The notes: generated by a model not told the origin, from the sequence alone. 43,958 nucleotides of DNA from Neisseria iguanae (GCF_003013245.1 NZ_PXYY01000012.1:1-43958); one strand, 5' to 3'; positions 27,234 to 36,382 are shown, counted from the first letter of the stretch. Made by a program: numbers and translations.

Positions 27234-27300
27234 TTGAATCAAATGAATACCGCTAGGCAGTATCTGTAAAAACAATGAATAATGAATTAAAACAATAATG

Positions 27301-28143
27301 AATGTATTAGAACCCAATATACGCTTCCTTTCTTCTTTGCTGGTCATCGGCGTGTTGTTTGCCGTGTTGCTGCATACGGTAGAGCATATGCGTTTGGCCG
27401 CTGCTTTTGGGATGCACATATGTCGTCCCGCGAAAGGGTGGAACAAGCCATGACGTTGCGCTGTTTGTAGGTGTTGCTCGCTTGCGGCTTGGTGACCGGT
27501 GTCGGCTGGTAATGGTGACTGTTATTGCAAACCGTTGGTGGAATTGAAAAAAGCCTTGCAAGGCGGAGCCACACCTTTTCGTGCGAACACTTGGCACGCT
27601 TTGTTGCAAATTGTCACTTTAGGTATGGGTTCGCTTTTTGGGGCGAGAGGTGGTGCCGCGTGCAATGATCGTGGCTGTGGCGGAAAATGGTCAGGCTACC
27701 GAGGTTTATCGGTAGACGAAAGCCGCGTGTTTCGCCTTGATTGGTGCGGTGTCGATATATTACCTGGCCATATTGGGAAACGGCAAGGCGGCAACCAATT
27801 GAATTTTGCTGCTTTGATTGACTGCGAATACGTCACGGGCTTGCTGGCGGCAAAATGGCTGGCGGTGATTTTAGAGATGTTGGCTGATGTCTATGGAGGC
27901 AGACTGCCCCTTTGATGATGTTGGGTGGCTGAGCTTGCTGTTTGCTGTGGCATGGAATATGTATTTTCCCATGGTGCCATTGGGTATGGCGGTGTTTTTG
28001 GGTTTATCGTAAAAGATGGTGTTGAAGACGCTGGTGTTATGCTGGAAGTGTCCCGTTTCCAACGGCTTATTTGGATGCCCTTGTGTGTGCATGGTGGGTG
28101 GGTTGTTTGTGTATCAAATATTGCAAAGAAAAGTATAGTAGAT
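27301..28143 (+). pseudogene. Decayed ClC-family chloride channel
   Basis: Pieces of a ClC protein in order: IRFLSSLLVIGVLFAVLLHT, GMHI-CRPAKG block, VELKKALQGGATPFRANTWH followed by ALLQIVTLGMGSLFG (the G(K/R)EGP region, damaged), then, in other frames, ALIGAVSIYYLAILGNGKAA, EYVTGLLAAKWLAVILEML with YGGRL (C-terminal ion-path loop), and MVPLGMAVFLGLS. At least five frame changes or stops interrupt it (about 27405, 27465, 27510, 27705 and 27910). It is far more decayed than the MFS gene before it. It lies directly upstream of gcvP. Confidence 0.75.
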
Positions 28144-28235
28144 TAAATATTTTTCAGAGGCTTGTGCTGATAGTAAGGCCGTCTGAACGCTGATTGACGG
28201 GCTTTTATGCCTGCCTGTTTAAAAGGAGTAAATAG

Positions 28236-31085
28236 ATGAAATTAAACGAATTATTCGATAAAAGCGAATTTTCCGCGCGCCACATCAGCTTTCTTGACCA
28301 AGAAGCGCTGTTGGCTGCCCTCGGCGAAAAAAGCATGGCGGATTTTGTGAATCACACCGTGCCGCAATCTATCCGTATGCCGTCTGAACTTGATTTGCCC
28401 GATGCGCTGACCGAAGCCGAAGCATTGGATAAAATCAAATCAATCGCGGCGAAAAACAAAATCAACAAATCCTATATCGGCTTGGGTTATTACCCGACCC
28501 GTCTGCCGAATGTGATTGTGCGCAACGTCTTGGAAAATCCGGGTTGGTACACCGCCTATACGCCTTATCAGGCGGAAATCGCGCAAGGACGCTTGCAGGC
28601 TTTGTTGAATTTTCAGCAGGTGTGTATTGATTTGAGCGGCTTTGAAGCCGCCGGTGCGTCTTTGCTGGACGAAGCCACCGCTGCCGCCGAAGCAATGGCG
28701 ATGGCCAAACGCGTGGGCAAATCCAAATCCAAACGTTTTTTTGTGGACGAGCGGGTGTATCCGCAAACGCTGGACGTCATGAAAACGCGTGCCAAGTATT
28801 TTGATTTTGAATTGGTAATCGGCGATTTTGCGACAGCGGCCGACGGCGGATATTTCGGCGCTTTATTGCAATATGTCGGCAGAGACGGCGATGTAGTTGA
28901 TTTGACCGATGTTATCGACCGTCTGAAAGAAACAGGGGTGATTGTGGCGGTGGCGGCCGATGTGATGAGCTTGGTATTGCTCAAATCGCCTGCTGAAATG
29001 GGTGCCGACATTGCTTTGGGCAACACGCAGCGTTTCGGCGTGCCGATGGGTTTCGGTGGCCCGCACGCGGCTTATTTTGCCTTTAAAGACGAGTTCAAAC
29101 GCTCCGCCCCCGGCCGCATTATCGGCGTATCGAAAGATGCTTCAGGCAAACCGGCCTTACGCATGGCCTTGTCAACCCGCGAGCAGCACATCCGCCGCGA
29201 AAAAGCCACGTCCAACATCTGTACCGCGCAAGCGTTGCTGGCAAATTTGGCCGGCATGTATGCGGTTTATCACGGCCCGGAAGGCGTAAAACGCATTGCG
29301 CAACGCATTCACGCGCTGGCTTCTGCCTTTGCTGATGCCTTGGTTTCAGACGGCATTGAAGTCGTGCATGAAACCTTCTTCGATACCGTTTTGGTTGGAT
29401 GCGGTGATAAAGCGGCTGAAATTTATCAAAATGCCTTAAACGCCGGCTACAACCTACGCCGTGTCGGTGAAACCCGAATCGCGGTCGCTTTCAGCGAAGA
29501 ATCCACAGTCGGCGAGTTGGCAGTATTGGCGGCTTTGTTTACCGGCAAAACCGCTGTGGATTGCAGCGGCGAAGTGGCAGGCCGCCTGAAAAAAAGCCTG
29601 TTGCGCAAAGATGACATTCTCACGCACGAAGTATTCAACCGCTACCACACCGAACACGAAATGCTGCGCTACCTGAAAAAATTGGAAGAGCGCGATTTGG
29701 CGATGAACCGCAGCATGATTTCCCTCGGCAGCTGCACCATGAAGCTCAACGCCACCAGTGAGATGATACCGATTACTTGGCCGGAATTTGCCAACCTGCA
29801 TCCGTTTGCGCCGACCGAGCAAACCGAAGGTTACCGCGAATTGCTCCAAGGTTTGCAAACCCGGCTTGAAGCGATTACTGGTTTTGATACCGTCAGCCTG
29901 CAGCCGAATTCCGGTGCGTCGGGCGAATATACCGGCTTATTGGCCATCCGCCGCTACCACGAAGCCAACGGCGACACCGAACGCAACGTCTGCCTGATTC
30001 CGCAATCGGCACACGGCACCAATCCGGCTACCGCCGCCATGCTCGGCATGAAAATCATCGCGGTCAAAACCGATGAAAACGGTAATGTCGATGTGGCCGA
30101 TTTGCAGGAAAAAGCCGAACAGCACAAAGACCATTTGGGGGCGCTGATGATTACCTATCCGTCCACCCACGGCGTGTACGAAGAAGGCATCCGCGACATT
30201 TGCCGAATCATTCACGATAACGGCGGCCAAGTGTATATGGATGGTGCCAACATGAACGCGCAAGTCGGTATCATGCAGCCGGCCGAAGTGGGTGCGGACG
30301 TGTTGCACATGAACCTGCACAAAACCTTCTGTATTCCGCACGGCGGCGGCGGCCCAGGCATGGGGCCGATTGGACTGAAAGCCCATTTGGCACCGTTTGC
30401 GCCAAGCCACGTTGTCGCCCCTGTTGAAGGCGCAACGGAAGGCATGGGTGCCGTATCCGCCGCACCGTATGGTTCGGCCGGCATTTTGCCGATTACATGG
30501 ATGTACGTCACCATGATGGGCAAACAAGGCATGCGTCAGGCCACCGAATGGGCGTTGCTCAATGCCAACTACGTCGCCCGGGCCTTAAGCGGAGATTATC
30601 CGATTCTCTACACCGGCAAAAACGGCCGCGTGGCACACGAGTGCATCGTCGATTTGCGTCCGCTAAAAGCCGAAAGCGGCATTACCGAAACCGATATCGC
30701 CAAACGCCTGATGGATTATGGCTTTCACGCACCGACTGTATCTTTCCCCGTGGCCGGGACGTTGATGATTGAGCCGACCGAATCGGAAAGCAAAGCCGAA
30801 CTCGACCGCTTCATCGCCGCACTCAAAGCCATCAAACAGGAAGTGTTGAAAGTGCAAAACGGCGAATGGCCGAAAGACGACAACCCGTTGGTAAACGCGC
30901 CGCATACGTCGTTTAACGTTACCGTCGGAGAATGGATGCATCCATACAGCCGCGAAGAAGCAGTGTTCCCGCTGCCGTATGTGCGCGAAAACAAATTCTG
31001 GCCGAGCGTAGGCCGCGTGGACGATGTCTATGGCGACCGCAATTTGGTTTGTTCTTGTCCGCCGATGGAGGTGTATGAAGATTGA
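28236..31085 (+). CDS. gcvP: Glycine dehydrogenase (decarboxylating), P protein
   Basis: A 949-residue single-chain P protein. The two homologous halves are clear: [20 protein letters not shown] and [20 protein letters not shown] in the first, [20 protein letters not shown] and [20 protein letters not shown] in the second. Pyridoxal phosphate is bound by Lys696 in [20 protein letters not shown]. It decarboxylates glycine and loads the remaining carbon onto GcvH. AAAAGGAG precedes the ATG. No aptamer is seen before this gene, unlike gcvT, so its control may differ. Confidence 0.98.
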   Translation: MKLNELFDKSEFSARHISFLDQEALLAALGEKSMADFVNHTVPQSIRMPSELDLPDALTEAEALDKIKSIAAKNKINKSYIGLGYYPTRLPNVIVRNVLENPGWYTAYTPYQAEIAQGRLQALLNFQQVCIDLSGFEAAGASLLDEATAAAEAMAMAKRVGKSKSKRFFVDERVYPQTLDVMKTRAKYFDFELVIGDFATAADGGYFGALLQYVGRDGDVVDLTDVIDRLKETGVIVAVAADVMSLVLLKSPAEMGADIALGNTQRFGVPMGFGGPHAAYFAFKDEFKRSAPGRIIGVSKDASGKPALRMALSTREQHIRREKATSNICTAQALLANLAGMYAVYHGPEGVKRIAQRIHALASAFADALVSDGIEVVHETFFDTVLVGCGDKAAEIYQNALNAGYNLRRVGETRIAVAFSEESTVGELAVLAALFTGKTAVDCSGEVAGRLKKSLLRKDDILTHEVFNRYHTEHEMLRYLKKLEERDLAMNRSMISLGSCTMKLNATSEMIPITWPEFANLHPFAPTEQTEGYRELLQGLQTRLEAITGFDTVSLQPNSGASGEYTGLLAIRRYHEANGDTERNVCLIPQSAHGTNPATAAMLGMKIIAVKTDENGNVDVADLQEKAEQHKDHLGALMITYPSTHGVYEEGIRDICRIIHDNGGQVYMDGANMNAQVGIMQPAEVGADVLHMNLHKTFCIPHGGGGPGMGPIGLKAHLAPFAPSHVVAPVEGATEGMGAVSAAPYGSAGILPITWMYVTMMGKQGMRQATEWALLNANYVARALSGDYPILYTGKNGRVAHECIVDLRPLKAESGITETDIAKRLMDYGFHAPTVSFPVAGTLMIEPTESESKAELDRFIAALKAIKQEVLKVQNGEWPKDDNPLVNAPHTSFNVTVGEWMHPYSREEAVFPLPYVRENKFWPSVGRVDDVYGDRNLVCSCPPMEVYED

Positions 31086-31128
31086 TTCGGGTAGGGCGGT
31101 TGTGAATCCGCTGCTTTAAATTGAGATG

Positions 31129-31165
31129 AAAGGCCGTCTGAAAGAATCTGTTTCAGACAGCCTTT
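31129..31165 (+). terminator. DUS-based terminator after gcvP
   Basis: AAAGGCCGTCTGAAAG and TTTCAGACAGCCTTT pair over about 15 bases with one mismatch, 44 bases after the gcvP stop. Confidence 0.65.
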
Positions 31166-31238
31166 AAAGGCTTATAGAGGCAGTTAATATTACTCATCAA
31201 GTCCCGTTTCATTCAGTCCAGAGATTGAAGAATTGAGA

Positions 31239-31349
31239 ATGTTATCGGAGCTTTGTTCAATGGCAGGCATTTTGGAGTCGGTTACTATGATAGGAAGTTT
31301 CAGTACGGTCTTAGGTTATATGGGTCTTGTTGTTTTATATATGTATTAG
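31239..31349 (+). CDS. Possible 36-residue hydrophobic peptide (doubtful)
   Basis: An open frame starting MLSELCSMAGILESV and ending MGLVVLYMY, largely hydrophobic after residue 9. There is no clear ribosome binding site (only AAGAATTGAGA before the ATG) and no known family. The 280-base gap 31166-31445 contains no other gene. It may be chance; I list it only because the gap holds nothing else. Confidence 0.15.
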   Translation: MLSELCSMAGILESVTMIGSFSTVLGYMGLVVLYMY

Positions 31350-31445
31350 ATAATTTTTATTTTGGCGGCATCACTTCTTGATTGTTTAAGGGTTGAGATT
31401 ATAATTTTTGTTCGAAAAAAATCAGAGATATAGTTATAAAGGCCG

Positions 31446-32282
31446 GCAGATTTGCATTTGAAGTGCAACTTTCATGAACAAAAAAGCCGGTATGCGGTGG
31501 CATACAGCCTTCCTGACAAGAAAGATACACACCTGCCCCAAGACCAACGGTACCATATCCGGCACCATCTCAACCAGCAAAGCCCCGCAGAAATTGCCAG
31601 AGCACTCAACCGCAGCAAAAACAGCATTATTCGGGAAATCAAACGACACCAAGGCAAAGATGGCGTATACAAAGCCGGTGGAGCACAAAACCGTTACACC
31701 GCCCAAAAGCAGCAAAAGCGAAAGCCTTACAAACTGACCGAAAGCCTCACAGAATACATCAATATCCTGTTCATCCTGAAACTCAGCCCCGAGCAGATTT
31801 TCGGATATCTGAAAAAGCATCACCATATCAAAACGGCACCACAGCATCATCTACTGCTATATACACGCAGATGTAGGCCAAATAGCCGGTGGAAATAAAG
31901 GCACCGTCCCCAAAAGTCCAATACGCCTAGCTGGAACGCGTCGCCGTTGCTTTTTACTACGCCTTTATCGAAAGATGCAGCCCGGACGGTACACTTCGAC
32001 AACACCTGCGCATTTGCAGCAAACTCTACCGAAAAACGTATAGCAGCAAAAAACAGGTGCGCGTCAAAGTACCTGACCGGGTCGGTATCAGATACCGTAC
32101 GGCCATTGTTGGAGAACGCATAAACGCATTTTCCCGGTTTGTAAAAAACCTAGAAGCAGCGCAGTTCAAGATACTTTGAATCACAGACCAAGAATAAAAC
32201 ACTTGGCTATGAAACACCAAATGTTTTATTCTTGAGAAAGTTTAAACCCTGCTTCCAAGTGTTGCTTTCCAAATGCGAATCT
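31446..32282 (+). mobile_element. Internally deleted IS30-family insertion sequence
   Basis: The left end TTTGCATTTGAAGTGCAAC and the right end GTGTTGCTTTCCAAATGC are inverse copies with mismatches. Between them a transposase frame gives LPQDQRYHIRHHLNQQSPAE and IARALNRSKNSIIREIKRHQ (the IS30 HTH), then LKLSPEQIFGYLKKHH; after a frameshift near 31845 comes YRKTYSSKKQVRVKVPDRVG and YRTAIVGERINAFSRF, and the frame ends at 32177. The catalytic DDE core that should follow is missing, and the sequence jumps to a carboxy-terminal remnant (KTLGYETPNVLF). The element is about 840 bases, short of the roughly 1.05 kb of intact copies. Confidence 0.75.
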
Positions 32283-32362
32283 AAGGGTCTTTTGTCTTTT
32301 CAATTAATAAGTTTTACAATATGTGCCGAACCAAAAACCATTAAACCGAAAAGGACGCAAAC

Positions 32363-32983
32363 ATGGCACAATTTTTCGCCATCCATTCCGACAACCCGCA
32401 AGACCGTTTGATTAGGCAGGCCGCCGACATCGTGCGCAACGGCGGTGTGATTGTTTACCCCACCGATTCCTGCTATGCGCTTGGCTGTCGGCTTGGCGAC
32501 AAAAATGCGATGGAAAAAATCCTGCATATCCGAAAAATCGACCAAAAACACCACCTTACCTTAATGTGTGGCGATTTGAGCGAGTTAGGCATATACGCCA
32601 AAGTCGACAACAGCCAGTTCCGCCAACTTAAAGCTGCCACCCCGGGCAGCTACACCTTTATTCTCGGCGCCACCAAAGAAGTACCCAACCGCACCATGCA
32701 CCCCAAACGCAAAACCATTGGACTGCGCGTGCCCGATAATCAAATTGCCTTGGCCTTGCTGCAAGAATTGGGCGAACCGCTGCTGAGCTGCACTTTAATG
32801 CTGCCAGAAGATGACGAACCGCTGACCGATCCCTACGAAATCCGCGACCGTTTGGAACACAGCGTGGATTTGGTGATTGACGGCGGCTGGTGCGGCACCG
32901 AGCCGACCACAGTTATTGATATGACTGACGGGACGGAATTGATTCGTGAAGGCAAAGGCGACAAGACTTTGTTTGGTTTGTAA
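32363..32983 (+). CDS. yciO: YciO-like Sua5/YrdC-family protein
   Basis: 206 residues, the length of E. coli YciO. It has the YrdC fold marks RNGGVIVYPTDSCYALGCRL, KILHIRKIDQKHHLTLMCGD, AATPGSYTFILGATKEVPNR and KTIGLRVPDNQIALALLQEL with the KRK/SxxR-type nucleotide site (HPKRKTIGLRVP). Relatives such as TsaC make threonylcarbamoyl-AMP for tRNA modification; whether YciO does is unsettled, so I stay with the family name. An AAAGGA site precedes the ATG. Confidence 0.85.
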   Translation: MAQFFAIHSDNPQDRLIRQAADIVRNGGVIVYPTDSCYALGCRLGDKNAMEKILHIRKIDQKHHLTLMCGDLSELGIYAKVDNSQFRQLKAATPGSYTFILGATKEVPNRTMHPKRKTIGLRVPDNQIALALLQELGEPLLSCTLMLPEDDEPLTDPYEIRDRLEHSVDLVIDGGWCGTEPTTVIDMTDGTELIREGKGDKTLFGL

Positions 32984-32997
32984 AACACAAAAAGTAA

Positions 32998-33123
32998 AGG
33001 CCGTCTGAAATATTGCAAGCGTTCCAGTTCGGCAAAAAAGTGTATCTGGCGCAGGAAAACGTGAAAGATGTGCAGGTCGATTGGAAGCTGTGCCGCTATA
33101 CATTCGGAGATGTGTTCAGGTAA
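32998..33123 (+). pseudogene. Orphan C-terminal gene fragment
   Basis: An open stretch without a start codon begins inside a DUS and reads LQAFQFGKKVYLAQENVKDV then QVDWKLCRYTFGDVFR before a stop at 33121. The composition and codon use look like coding sequence, but it has no Met and nothing upstream belongs to it (it begins right after the yciO stop). Probably the tail of a lost gene. No family recognised. Confidence 0.3.
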
Positions 33124-33195
33124 TGAAGAACGAGGGGCTTTTTGACGAAAAACCACGAAATATAGCGGATTAACTTAAACATGGACACACAAGGC

Positions 33196-33302
33196 AGGTC
33201 GGCTACTCCGTATCCGGACTTTGCCCGTAAGGGCAAACTTTACCTTGAATTTAAAAGGTTTCCTGGCTTTTTAAGCAAATGTCGGATTCAAGAATCCAGC
33301 CA
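33196..33302 (-). repeat. Second palindromic repeat family, copy 2, inverted
   Basis: Read on the minus strand it aligns with 25633-25738 almost end to end: GGATTCTTGAATCCGACATT, TTGCTTAAAAAGCCA, GCCCTTACGGGCAAA and a closing GCCGACCTGCC. The terminal inverted repeat is less perfect than in copy 1. It lies between yciO and the M50 protease gene. Confidence 0.7.
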
Positions 33303-33353
33303 CCCAATATGGTCGTTGTTCATTCACGCAACCATAGCAAAAGAAACAGTTTG

Positions 33354-33386
33354 GGCCGTCTGAAAATAGCGGTGTTTCAGACGGCC
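33354..33386. repeat. Inverted DUS pair between yciO and the M50 gene
   Basis: GGCCGTCTGAAA and TTTCAGACGGCC form a 12-bp stem with a 9-base loop. It is more than 370 bases past the yciO stop, so its role as a terminator is uncertain. Confidence 0.5.
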
Positions 33387-33489
33387 TAGTTATCTGTCCC
33401 ACTGCCTTGAATCCATACTTTTGTACCCATATCTACAAAATCTGTTATATTTTTGGCTGTTCGGCATTTCAGACAGCCTGTGTTAGGGA

Positions 33490-33518
33490 AAACGTTGTTT
33501 CCGAAGGAAACAACGTTT
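33490..33518 (+). promoter_or_regulatory. Perfect 13-bp hairpin in the leader of the M50 protease gene
   Basis: AAACGTTGTTTCC and GGAAACAACGTTT are exact inverse copies around a GAA loop. It ends only a few bases before the GGAG ribosome binding site and 16 bases before the ATG. There is no T run after it, so it is not a standard terminator. It may control translation or bind a regulator; either is inference. Confidence 0.55.
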
Positions 33519-33534
33519 CTGCGGAGCGAAAACC

Positions 33535-34185
33535 ATGTTTCAGAATTTTAATTTAGGTATTTTTTTACTGGCGGTGCTGCCGGTGCTGTTGGCGATTACG
33601 GTACACGAAGCAGCACACGGCTATGCGGCGCGTTATTGGGGCGATCATACCGCCGAGCAAATGGGCAGGCTGACGCTGAATCCTTTGGCGCATATTGATT
33701 TGATTGGTACGGTGTTGGTGCCGGCGGTGTTGTTTTTTACTACCGGATTCATGTTCGGATGGGCGAAACCGGTACCAGTAATTTCACGTAATTTCCGCCA
33801 TGCCCGTTTAGGTATGCGCACGGTGGCGATTGCCGGCCCGCTGTCCAACCTTGTGATGGCGTTCGGGTGGGGGCTGGTGGCGGTGGCAGCGGTGCATGCG
33901 CCTGAATCTTATCAATATCCGATGTCGAAAATGGCGCAATACGGCATTTCCGTCAATGCGGTATTGTTCGTGTTGAACATGCTGCCGGTTCCGCCTTTGG
34001 ATGGCAGTCGCTTTGTCGACAGCTTCCTGCCTGCGAAACAATCCATGCAATACCGTAAGCTCGAACCTTACGGCACTTGGATTATCCTGATTTTGTTGGT
34101 GACCGGCGTTTTATGGTTGGTTATCGGGCCGATGGTCAATCTGATTATGTCGTTAGTGGCGGGGTTTGCAGGGTTGCTTCTGTAA
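33535..34185 (+). CDS. Site-2-protease family (M50) intramembrane zinc metalloprotease
   Basis: 216 residues, short for the group, with about five membrane helices. The zinc motif HEAAH (residues 24-28) and the third ligand Asp156 in NMLPVPPLDGSRF are present, together with GWAKPVPV and IAGPLSNLVMAF, which mark the compact bacterial M50 type (as in SpoIVFB-like and Rip-like proteins). No PDZ domain is present, unlike RseP. The substrate is unknown. The GGAG site and a perfect hairpin lie just upstream. Confidence 0.88.
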   Translation: MFQNFNLGIFLLAVLPVLLAITVHEAAHGYAARYWGDHTAEQMGRLTLNPLAHIDLIGTVLVPAVLFFTTGFMFGWAKPVPVISRNFRHARLGMRTVAIAGPLSNLVMAFGWGLVAVAAVHAPESYQYPMSKMAQYGISVNAVLFVLNMLPVPPLDGSRFVDSFLPAKQSMQYRKLEPYGTWIILILLVTGVLWLVIGPMVNLIMSLVAGFAGLLL

Positions 34186-34203
34186 GCCGTTGACAGACAG
34201 AGT

Positions 34204-34325
34204 GAGACCTTGGCAAAATCTCAGGTTTGAGTACGGTTCAAAGCACCGCATTGTAGAACGCGTAGACAGATGATACAGATGGGTAAGCGTTCGGGCAGTG
34301 CGGTGCGAAAAGGTGTCGCGGCAAC
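34204..34325 (-). repeat. MITE-like element, copy C, inverted and truncated
   Basis: GAGACCTTGGCAAAATCTCA at the left corresponds to the right end of copies A and B in reverse. Inside, GGGTAAGCGTTCGGGCAGTG and CGGTGCGAAAA align with their CGAACGCTTGCC and TTCGCGC blocks. The expected other terminal repeat (around 34330) has been lost. Confidence 0.6.
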
Positions 34326-34378
34326 CTCCGCCATTTCTACCTTATAGCCTTGCGATTTTAAAAAAAGCACACCCTGCT

Positions 34379-34525
34379 TTATTCCTCGCTATTCCTAAAT
34401 AATATACCTTCTTCAAAAAAATTATGCTTTTCTTGAATTACCTTATCACGTAACACGTCTACTAATTTTCCTGTGTCTTCTTGAGTTTGCTCAGACGAAT
34501 AAGAAATACTGCACGTTGGTAACGC
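34379..34525 (-). pseudogene. Orphan AT-rich gene fragment
   Basis: The minus strand has an open stretch without a start, reading SSEQTQEDTGKLVDVLRDKV then IQEKHNFFEEGILFRNSEE, ending in TAA. Codon use is AT-rich compared with neighbours, which suggests transferred DNA. I cannot name a family. The flanking 34326-34378 holds nothing else. Confidence 0.3.
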
Positions 34526-34551
34526 TCAAGATGGGGTGTTGGTAAATGTCA

Positions 34552-34580
34552 CAGGCCGTCTAAGATGTTCAGACGGCCTG
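34552..34580 (-). terminator. Inverted DUS pair after the DUF1289 gene
   Basis: CAGGCCGTCT and AGACGGCCTG form a 10-bp stem, 6 bases after the DUF1289 stop. The left arm ends in TAAG instead of GAA, so it is no longer a full uptake sequence. Confidence 0.6.
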
Positions 34581-34586
34581 ATTGCA

Positions 34587-34838
34587 TTAGAAATCAAAAC
34601 TGATTTGTCCGGCAGGCGGAGAATCGGCAGGGGTGGGCAAGTCGGGTTTGCGGTTGCGGATTTTGCTTTTGCGCATACTCAGCAGGCGCATGACTTGGTG
34701 TTTTTGGTCGTCGTTCATCTGCTGCCAGTAAAGCCGCTCTTCACGACTGCGCAGGCAGCCTTTGCAATAGCCTTTGGTATTGGCTTCACATACGCCGATA
34801 CAGGGGCTGGGAATAGTGAAGAAGTCGGGTTGCTGCAT
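34587..34838 (-). CDS. DUF1289 Cys-rich small protein
   Basis: 83 residues. The Cys pattern SPCIGVCEANTKGYCKGCLR near the start (four Cys) and the EERLYWQQMNDDQKHQVMRL helix are those of DUF1289 (YdhL-like), which may bind zinc or an iron-sulfur cluster. The tail is basic then proline-rich and ends QISFDF. It lies downstream of hemN in the same direction, separated by a DUS terminator. Confidence 0.85.
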   Translation of the reverse strand: MQQPDFFTIPSPCIGVCEANTKGYCKGCLRSREERLYWQQMNDDQKHQVMRLLSMRKSKIRNRKPDLPTPADSPPAGQISFDF

Positions 34839-34910
34839 GATGGGGGACGAAGTATCGTTTTTCTGTCATAGTAGGGCTTTATGTTTGTAAAGTCAATGAG
34901 ATATAGAGAA

Positions 34911-34955
34911 GCCGTCTGAAAATACGCTTGAAGCCAAGCGGAGTTTTCAGACGGC
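34911..34955 (-). terminator. Nested DUS hairpin after hemN
   Basis: GCCGTCTGAAAA and TTTTCAGACGGC pair as the outer stem. Inside the loop CGCTTG and CAAGCG (34925-34940) form a second 6-bp stem, an uncommon two-tier arrangement. It lies 20 bases after the hemN stop. Confidence 0.7.
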
Positions 34956-34975
34956 CTTGCTATGGGTATAGACGG

Positions 34976-36382
34976 TTAAACGGTTTGCGAATATTTCGCC
35001 GTGGTTTCCTTATGGCGCAAATGGTAGTCGAACACCATGGCGATGTTGCGAATCAGAAAGCGGCCTTTGGGGGTGACGGTCAGGCCGTGCAGTTTCAGGC
35101 GCAGCAAGCCCAGTTTGGCCAGATGCTGCAAGTCGGCCAATTCGTCGGCAAAATATTGGCGGAACGGAATACCGAACACACTTTCGTAAATTTGGAAATC
35201 TAATGAGAAGCGGCACATCAAATCTTGAATGATGTTGCGGCGCAATAAGTCGTCTTGGTTCAATTGATAGCCGCGCATAATCGGCAGACGGCCTTCGTCG
35301 ATGGCGGCATAGTAGGCTTTGATGTCGCGCTCATTTTGGGTGTATGTGCTGCCGATTTTGCCGATGCCGGATACTCCGACGGCCAATAAATCGCAATCGG
35401 CATAGGTTGAGTAACCTTGGAAATTTCGTTGCAGCCAGCCTTCTTTAAGGGCGGTGGAAAGCTCGTCGTCGGGTTTGGCAAAATGATCCATGCCGATAAA
35501 CACATAGCCGCGGTCGGTCAGAGTGTGCACACAGTATTGCAGCATATCGAGTTTCTCTTCGCTGTCCGGAACAGCATTGGTGTCGATGCGGCGTTGTGGT
35601 TTGAAAATATGCGGCAGGTGGGCGTAGTGATATAAGGCCAAGCGGTCAGGGCCGAGGCTTAACACGGTATCGATGGTGGCTTTCATGCTTTCAACCGATT
35701 GATGCGGCAGGCCGTAAATCAAGTCCACGCTGACAGATTTGAAACCGGCTTCGCGTGCGGCAGCAATTACTTCTCTGGTTTCTTCAAAGCTCTGGATGCG
35801 GTTGACCGCTTCTTGAACTTTCGAGTCAAAATCCTGAATGCCCACACTCATGCGGTTGAAACCGAGTTCGCCCAGTTTGTGTACCGTTTCACGGCTGACT
35901 TTGCGGGGGTCGATTTCGATGGAGTATTCGCCGTTGGACGTGAGTTGGAAATGTTTGCGGATCATCTCAAAAACGCGTTCGAGCTGGTCGTCGCTCAAGA
36001 AAGTTGGTGTGCCGCCGCCGAAATGGAGCTGTGCCAACTGATGGCGGCCGTTGAGATGCGGTGCGAGCAATTCCATTTCGCGCTTGAGATACTCAATATA
36101 GGCATCGGCACGGGTTTTGTCTTTGGTGATGATTTTATTACAACCGCAGTAGTAGCAGATGGTATTGCAAAACGGAATATGGATATAAAGTGATAAAGGT
36201 TTGTTGAGCGCGCCCATGCTGCGCAGGCGGAGGGCATGGGTATATTCGGCTTCACGGAAGCCTTCGTGGAAGCGGTCGGCAGTGGGGTAGGATGTATAGC
36301 GCGGTCCGCTTGCCGGAAGCTTGGCAATCAAATCGCGGTCAAATTCCAGTAGTTCGTTGTTTTGTATTGGAATTGTTTTCAT
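34976..36382 (-). CDS. hemN: Oxygen-independent coproporphyrinogen III oxidase
   Basis: 468 residues. This radical-SAM enzyme makes protoporphyrinogen IX without oxygen. The cluster-binding motif is CNTICYYCGC (CxxxCxxC) in SLYIHIPFCNTICYYCGCNK, with KPLSLYIH before it; HFGGGTPTFL, GFNRMSVGIQDFD and the carboxy-terminal HemN domain (RDIKAYYAAIDEGRLP, DLMCRFSLDF) follow. It is divergent from fnr, with an FNR-like box in the shared region, fitting anaerobic induction. Confidence 0.97.
   Translation of the reverse strand: MKTIPIQNNELLEFDRDLIAKLPASGPRYTSYPTADRFHEGFREAEYTHALRLRSMGALNKPLSLYIHIPFCNTICYYCGCNKIITKDKTRADAYIEYLKREMELLAPHLNGRHQLAQLHFGGGTPTFLSDDQLERVFEMIRKHFQLTSNGEYSIEIDPRKVSRETVHKLGELGFNRMSVGIQDFDSKVQEAVNRIQSFEETREVIAAAREAGFKSVSVDLIYGLPHQSVESMKATIDTVLSLGPDRLALYHYAHLPHIFKPQRRIDTNAVPDSEEKLDMLQYCVHTLTDRGYVFIGMDHFAKPDDELSTALKEGWLQRNFQGYSTYADCDLLAVGVSGIGKIGSTYTQNERDIKAYYAAIDEGRLPIMRGYQLNQDDLLRRNIIQDLMCRFSLDFQIYESVFGIPFRQYFADELADLQHLAKLGLLRLKLHGLTVTPKGRFLIRNIAMVFDYHLRHKETTAKYSQTV

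Noticed and set aside
29937..30527. A 196-codon open frame opposite gcvP
   Set aside because: It is His-rich nonsense opposite a highly conserved region of gcvP.
31434..31850. A 138-codon minus-strand open frame over the IS30 element
   Set aside because: It is antisense to the IS30 transposase and has no features of its own.
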